Assembly (NCBI GenBank): GCA_964618855.1
Contig: CAZUCD010000171.1
Coordinates: forward strand, 1-7,515
Source: CAZUCD01 sp964618855
Lineage (GTDB): Bacteria > Sumerlaeota > Sumerlaeia > SLMS01 > JANRJK01
Length of the DNA stretch: 7,515 nt
Reading direction: 5' to 3'
Shown: positions 5,694 through 7,515 of the stretch, one piece after another
Layout: each line of letters starts with the position of its first letter
Position numbering within the stretch: the first letter of the stretch is position 1
Notes under the pieces: model-generated
Databases searched by the model: none
What the model saw: only the letters and a program-made list of their open reading frames with translations
Told to the model about the DNA's origin: nothing
Made by a program: the position numbers and the translations under genes

Positions 5694-7515
5694 ATGTCCC
5701 AACAAGCGGCCGGAGCACTCGGCCCGTACACCCTGACCCAGCAGCTCGGAACGAACGGCACCCTCGTTTCGTGGCAGGGCTTCGACGCGAACCAGACCCC
5801 GGCCTGGGTCGTCGGCGTCCCCGTCAGCCAGATGCCCAACCGCGCGGCCTGGGACCACTTCGTCGCCGAGGCGCAGATCCTCCGCAACCAGCCCGCCTCC
5901 CGGGTCGCCGCCCTCCATTCCTGGGGCGAGGATGGCGGCTACTACTGGGCAGCCTACGAATGGATGGCGGGATCGCACCTTGGCAAGCGCGCCCAGGATC
6001 AGGGCCTGCCCATCGCGCCGACAGCCATGGAGTGGATTGCGCAGGCCGTCGAGGCGCTCGCAACCCTCGGCGACCTCGGGCTCACGCACCGTTTCATTTC
6101 CCCGGCATCTGTTTTCGTGAACGACTTCGAGCAGGTGAAGCTCCTGCACGCAGGCTGGGGCGGGATGCTCCTGCACGTGAACGGGGGCGTCGCGAACCCC
6201 TCGTTCATGTCGGTTCTCCCGTTCATTGCCCCGGAGGTGATCGCGGGTGAGCGCTGCGACGGGGCATCCGACATCTACGGCCTGGGCGCGACCCTCTACT
6301 ACATGGTCTGCGGCATGCCCCCGTACTGGGCGGACGAACCGCTGTCGCTCTGCGACGCGATCCAGACGCAGGCGGTCGACTTCAAGCCACCCGCCGACTA
6401 CGTCCCCGCCGACGTGGTGGAGCTGCTCAAGGAACTGCTCTCGCGCGACCCCGACGACCGGCCGGCGAACCTACCCGCGCTTGCGGAGCGCATCCGCGCC
6501 CTTGCGGCCGCCGCATTCGGCACCTCCGGCGCGGAGACCGCGACCGACACCCCGCTCTCCGCCGACAACCAGAACTACGCCGCACGCGGCTCCGCCTACG
6601 AGGCCAGCTCCCCGCAGTTCCCGCCGCCCCAGACGGCCTCCACCCAGGCCATGACGCCCGCGCCGATGCCACCGGGCCCCCCTCCTGATTCCGGGGACGC
6701 AGGCCACGACGGCGGGAGCCGCCAGGGCGTGCGCCGCAGCGCCGCCGTCGTCCCACCGCCGATGGCCACGCGCGCGAGCTCCTCCGGAGTCTTGGACCCC
6801 CTCGCGGACGAGGGCGTCTCCGCGGAGGACAAGCGCCGCTACGCCATCATGGCCGTCGCGGGCATCGTCCTCGTCGGAGCCATAGGCTTCGGCATCGTCA
6901 GCTTTGCCGTCTCCCTCAAGAAGACGAAGCAGAAGGAGACGATCGGCCTCCTTGACCTCCAGGGTGAAATCGACCGCCAGGCAGGCATCATGGAGGACTA
7001 CTTCAAGACGCGCTCGAAGCTGCAAAAGGTCGCGAGCTACAACGTGCGCTACCACAACGAGTACGGCACGTGGGCCAAGGGTCCCGCCGAACTCGCCACG
7101 GTCGGCGCCCTCACCGTCGAACTCCTCGATGCGTGGTCCAACACCATCGACGTGCGCGGCGAGTACGTCGTTTCCGCCGGCGCCGACAAGGCCTGGGACA
7201 CGGAGGACGACACTTACATCGACTCGTCGAGCGGCAAGGTCGGAGGCTACGAGCCCGCCATCCGCCTGGAGGGATCGAACCCCCTCTTTGGCGAGCAGTT
7301 CAAGGCGCTCGCCGAGATGCGCACCGCGCAGCTCTACGCAAAGTACGAGTTCGCCGAGGGCGTCGCCGGCATGTACGGCGAGTACGAGCAGATGGAGCAG
7401 CTCAACTCGGCCAGCGGGGTCGAGGAGCGCCCCTCCAGCGGCTACTCGGGATACACCGATGGCCAGACGCGCGACTCCCTCTACGGCGGCAAGGAAAGCG
7501 AGGAAGGGAGTCCGT
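5694..7515 (+). CDS. Membrane-anchored Hanks-type pseudokinase with pseudopilin (GspG)-like extracytoplasmic domain, 3' end outside window
   Basis: The frame is open for 607 codons from ATG 5694 to the window edge. Residues about 10-275 have the Ser/Thr kinase fold: LGPYTLTQQLG (9-19), alphaC Glu59 (FVAEAQIL), GYYWAAYEWMAG, an APE motif in FIAPEVI (177-183), SDIYGLGATLYYMVCGMPPY (192-211) and DPDDRP (252-257). Catalytic positions are lost: the beta3 VAIK Lys is Gly41, HRDLKPAN reads HRFISPAS (132-139), and DFG reads HAG (152-154). A Pro/Ala/Ser-rich linker (276-380) precedes one transmembrane helix (384-408) flanked by KRRY and KKTKQK, placing the kinase-like part in the cytoplasm. Outside, a helical stretch leads to DAWSNTI (479-485), then YVVSAGADKAWDTEDDTYID (491-510), resembling the calcium-binding end of type II secretion GspG. 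A further helix and a Gly/Ser/Glu-rich tail follow. No clear ribosome binding site. The role may be sensing or scaffolding; substrate unknown. Confidence 0.85.
   Translation, partial: MSQQAAGALGPYTLTQQLGTNGTLVSWQGFDANQTPAWVVGVPVSQMPNRAAWDHFVAEAQILRNQPASRVAALHSWGEDGGYYWAAYEWMAGSHLGKRAQDQGLPIAPTAMEWIAQAVEALATLGDLGLTHRFISPASVFVNDFEQVKLLHAGWGGMLLHVNGGVANPSFMSVLPFIAPEVIAGERCDGASDIYGLGATLYYMVCGMPPYWADEPLSLCDAIQTQAVDFKPPADYVPADVVELLKELLSRDPDDRPANLPALAERIRALAAAAFGTSGAETATDTPLSADNQNYAARGSAYEASSPQFPPPQTASTQAMTPAPMPPGPPPDSGDAGHDGGSRQGVRRSAAVVPPPMATRASSSGVLDPLADEGVSAEDKRRYAIMAVAGIVLVGAIGFGIVSFAVSLKKTKQKETIGLLDLQGEIDRQAGIMEDYFKTRSKLQKVASYNVRYHNEYGTWAKGPAELATVGALTVELLDAWSNTIDVRGEYVVSAGADKAWDTEDDTYIDSSSGKVGGYEPAIRLEGSNPLFGEQFKALAEMRTAQLYAKYEFAEGVAGMYGEYEQMEQLNSASGVEERPSSGYSGYTDGQTRDSLYGGKESEEGSP

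Noticed and set aside
5426..5887. N-terminal extension of the tolB frame to 596 residues
   Set aside because: It would overlap the start of the divergent kinase-like gene and bury the TolB signal peptide in the middle of the protein.
6471..7055. Minus-strand 194-codon frame opposite the kinase-like gene
   Set aside because: Shadow of the plus-strand gene, with Arg/Gly/Ala-rich composition and no domain. The plus frame carries kinase motifs, a TM helix and the pseudopilin-like motif.

Overview
This is a GC-rich bacterial chromosomal segment holding five genes and no visible RNA gene, mobile element or CRISPR. The features point to a Gram-negative cell: a periplasmic TolB with a signal peptide, a second exported protein, and a membrane-anchored Hanks-kinase-like protein with an extracytoplasmic domain. 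The single-chain (alpha2-type) glycyl-tRNA synthetase, the SUMF1-domain protein, the kinase-like receptor and the mostly absent Shine-Dalgarno sequences would suit a PVC-type lineage (Planctomycetes/Verrucomicrobia and relatives) or another little-studied phylum. That placement is a weak inference.

Layout. Bases 1-724 (minus) hold the first 241 residues of glycyl-tRNA synthetase, cut by the window edge. Bases 725-986 are a divergent intergenic region with several GC-rich inverted repeats. One of them could pair with the ribosome binding site of the synthetase. Bases 987-2711 (plus) encode an exported SUMF1/FGE-fold protein with a Pro/Thr linker and an unrecognised C-terminal half. Its stop codon overlaps the GTG start of the next gene (GTGA). 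Bases 2708-4081 encode a member of the ADP-ribosylglycohydrolase (DraG/ARH) family. After a 15-base convergent gap comes tolB on the minus strand (4097-5425). Bases 5426-5693 form a second divergent region, with a possible promoter for the last gene. From 5694 (plus) an open frame runs off the window end: kinase-like domain, Pro-rich linker, one transmembrane helix, then a segment resembling the C-terminal part of the type II secretion major pseudopilin GspG.

The most striking point is that three of the five genes keep the scaffold of a well-known regulatory enzyme family but lack its catalytic residues. The SUMF1 protein lacks both formylglycine-generating cysteines. The ADP-ribosylglycohydrolase has TDDTQ replaced by SALGQ and GGDTDT replaced by GGEVCT. 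The kinase lacks the beta3 lysine, the HRD aspartate, the catalytic-loop asparagine and the DFG aspartate. These look like binding or sensor proteins rather than decaying genes, because all three frames are long and intact. The kinase-like/pseudopilin-like fusion and the coupled SUMF1-ARH pair are the best candidates for something not yet described. glyQS and tolB are ordinary housekeeping and envelope genes, although tolB stands here without tolQRA or pal beside it.
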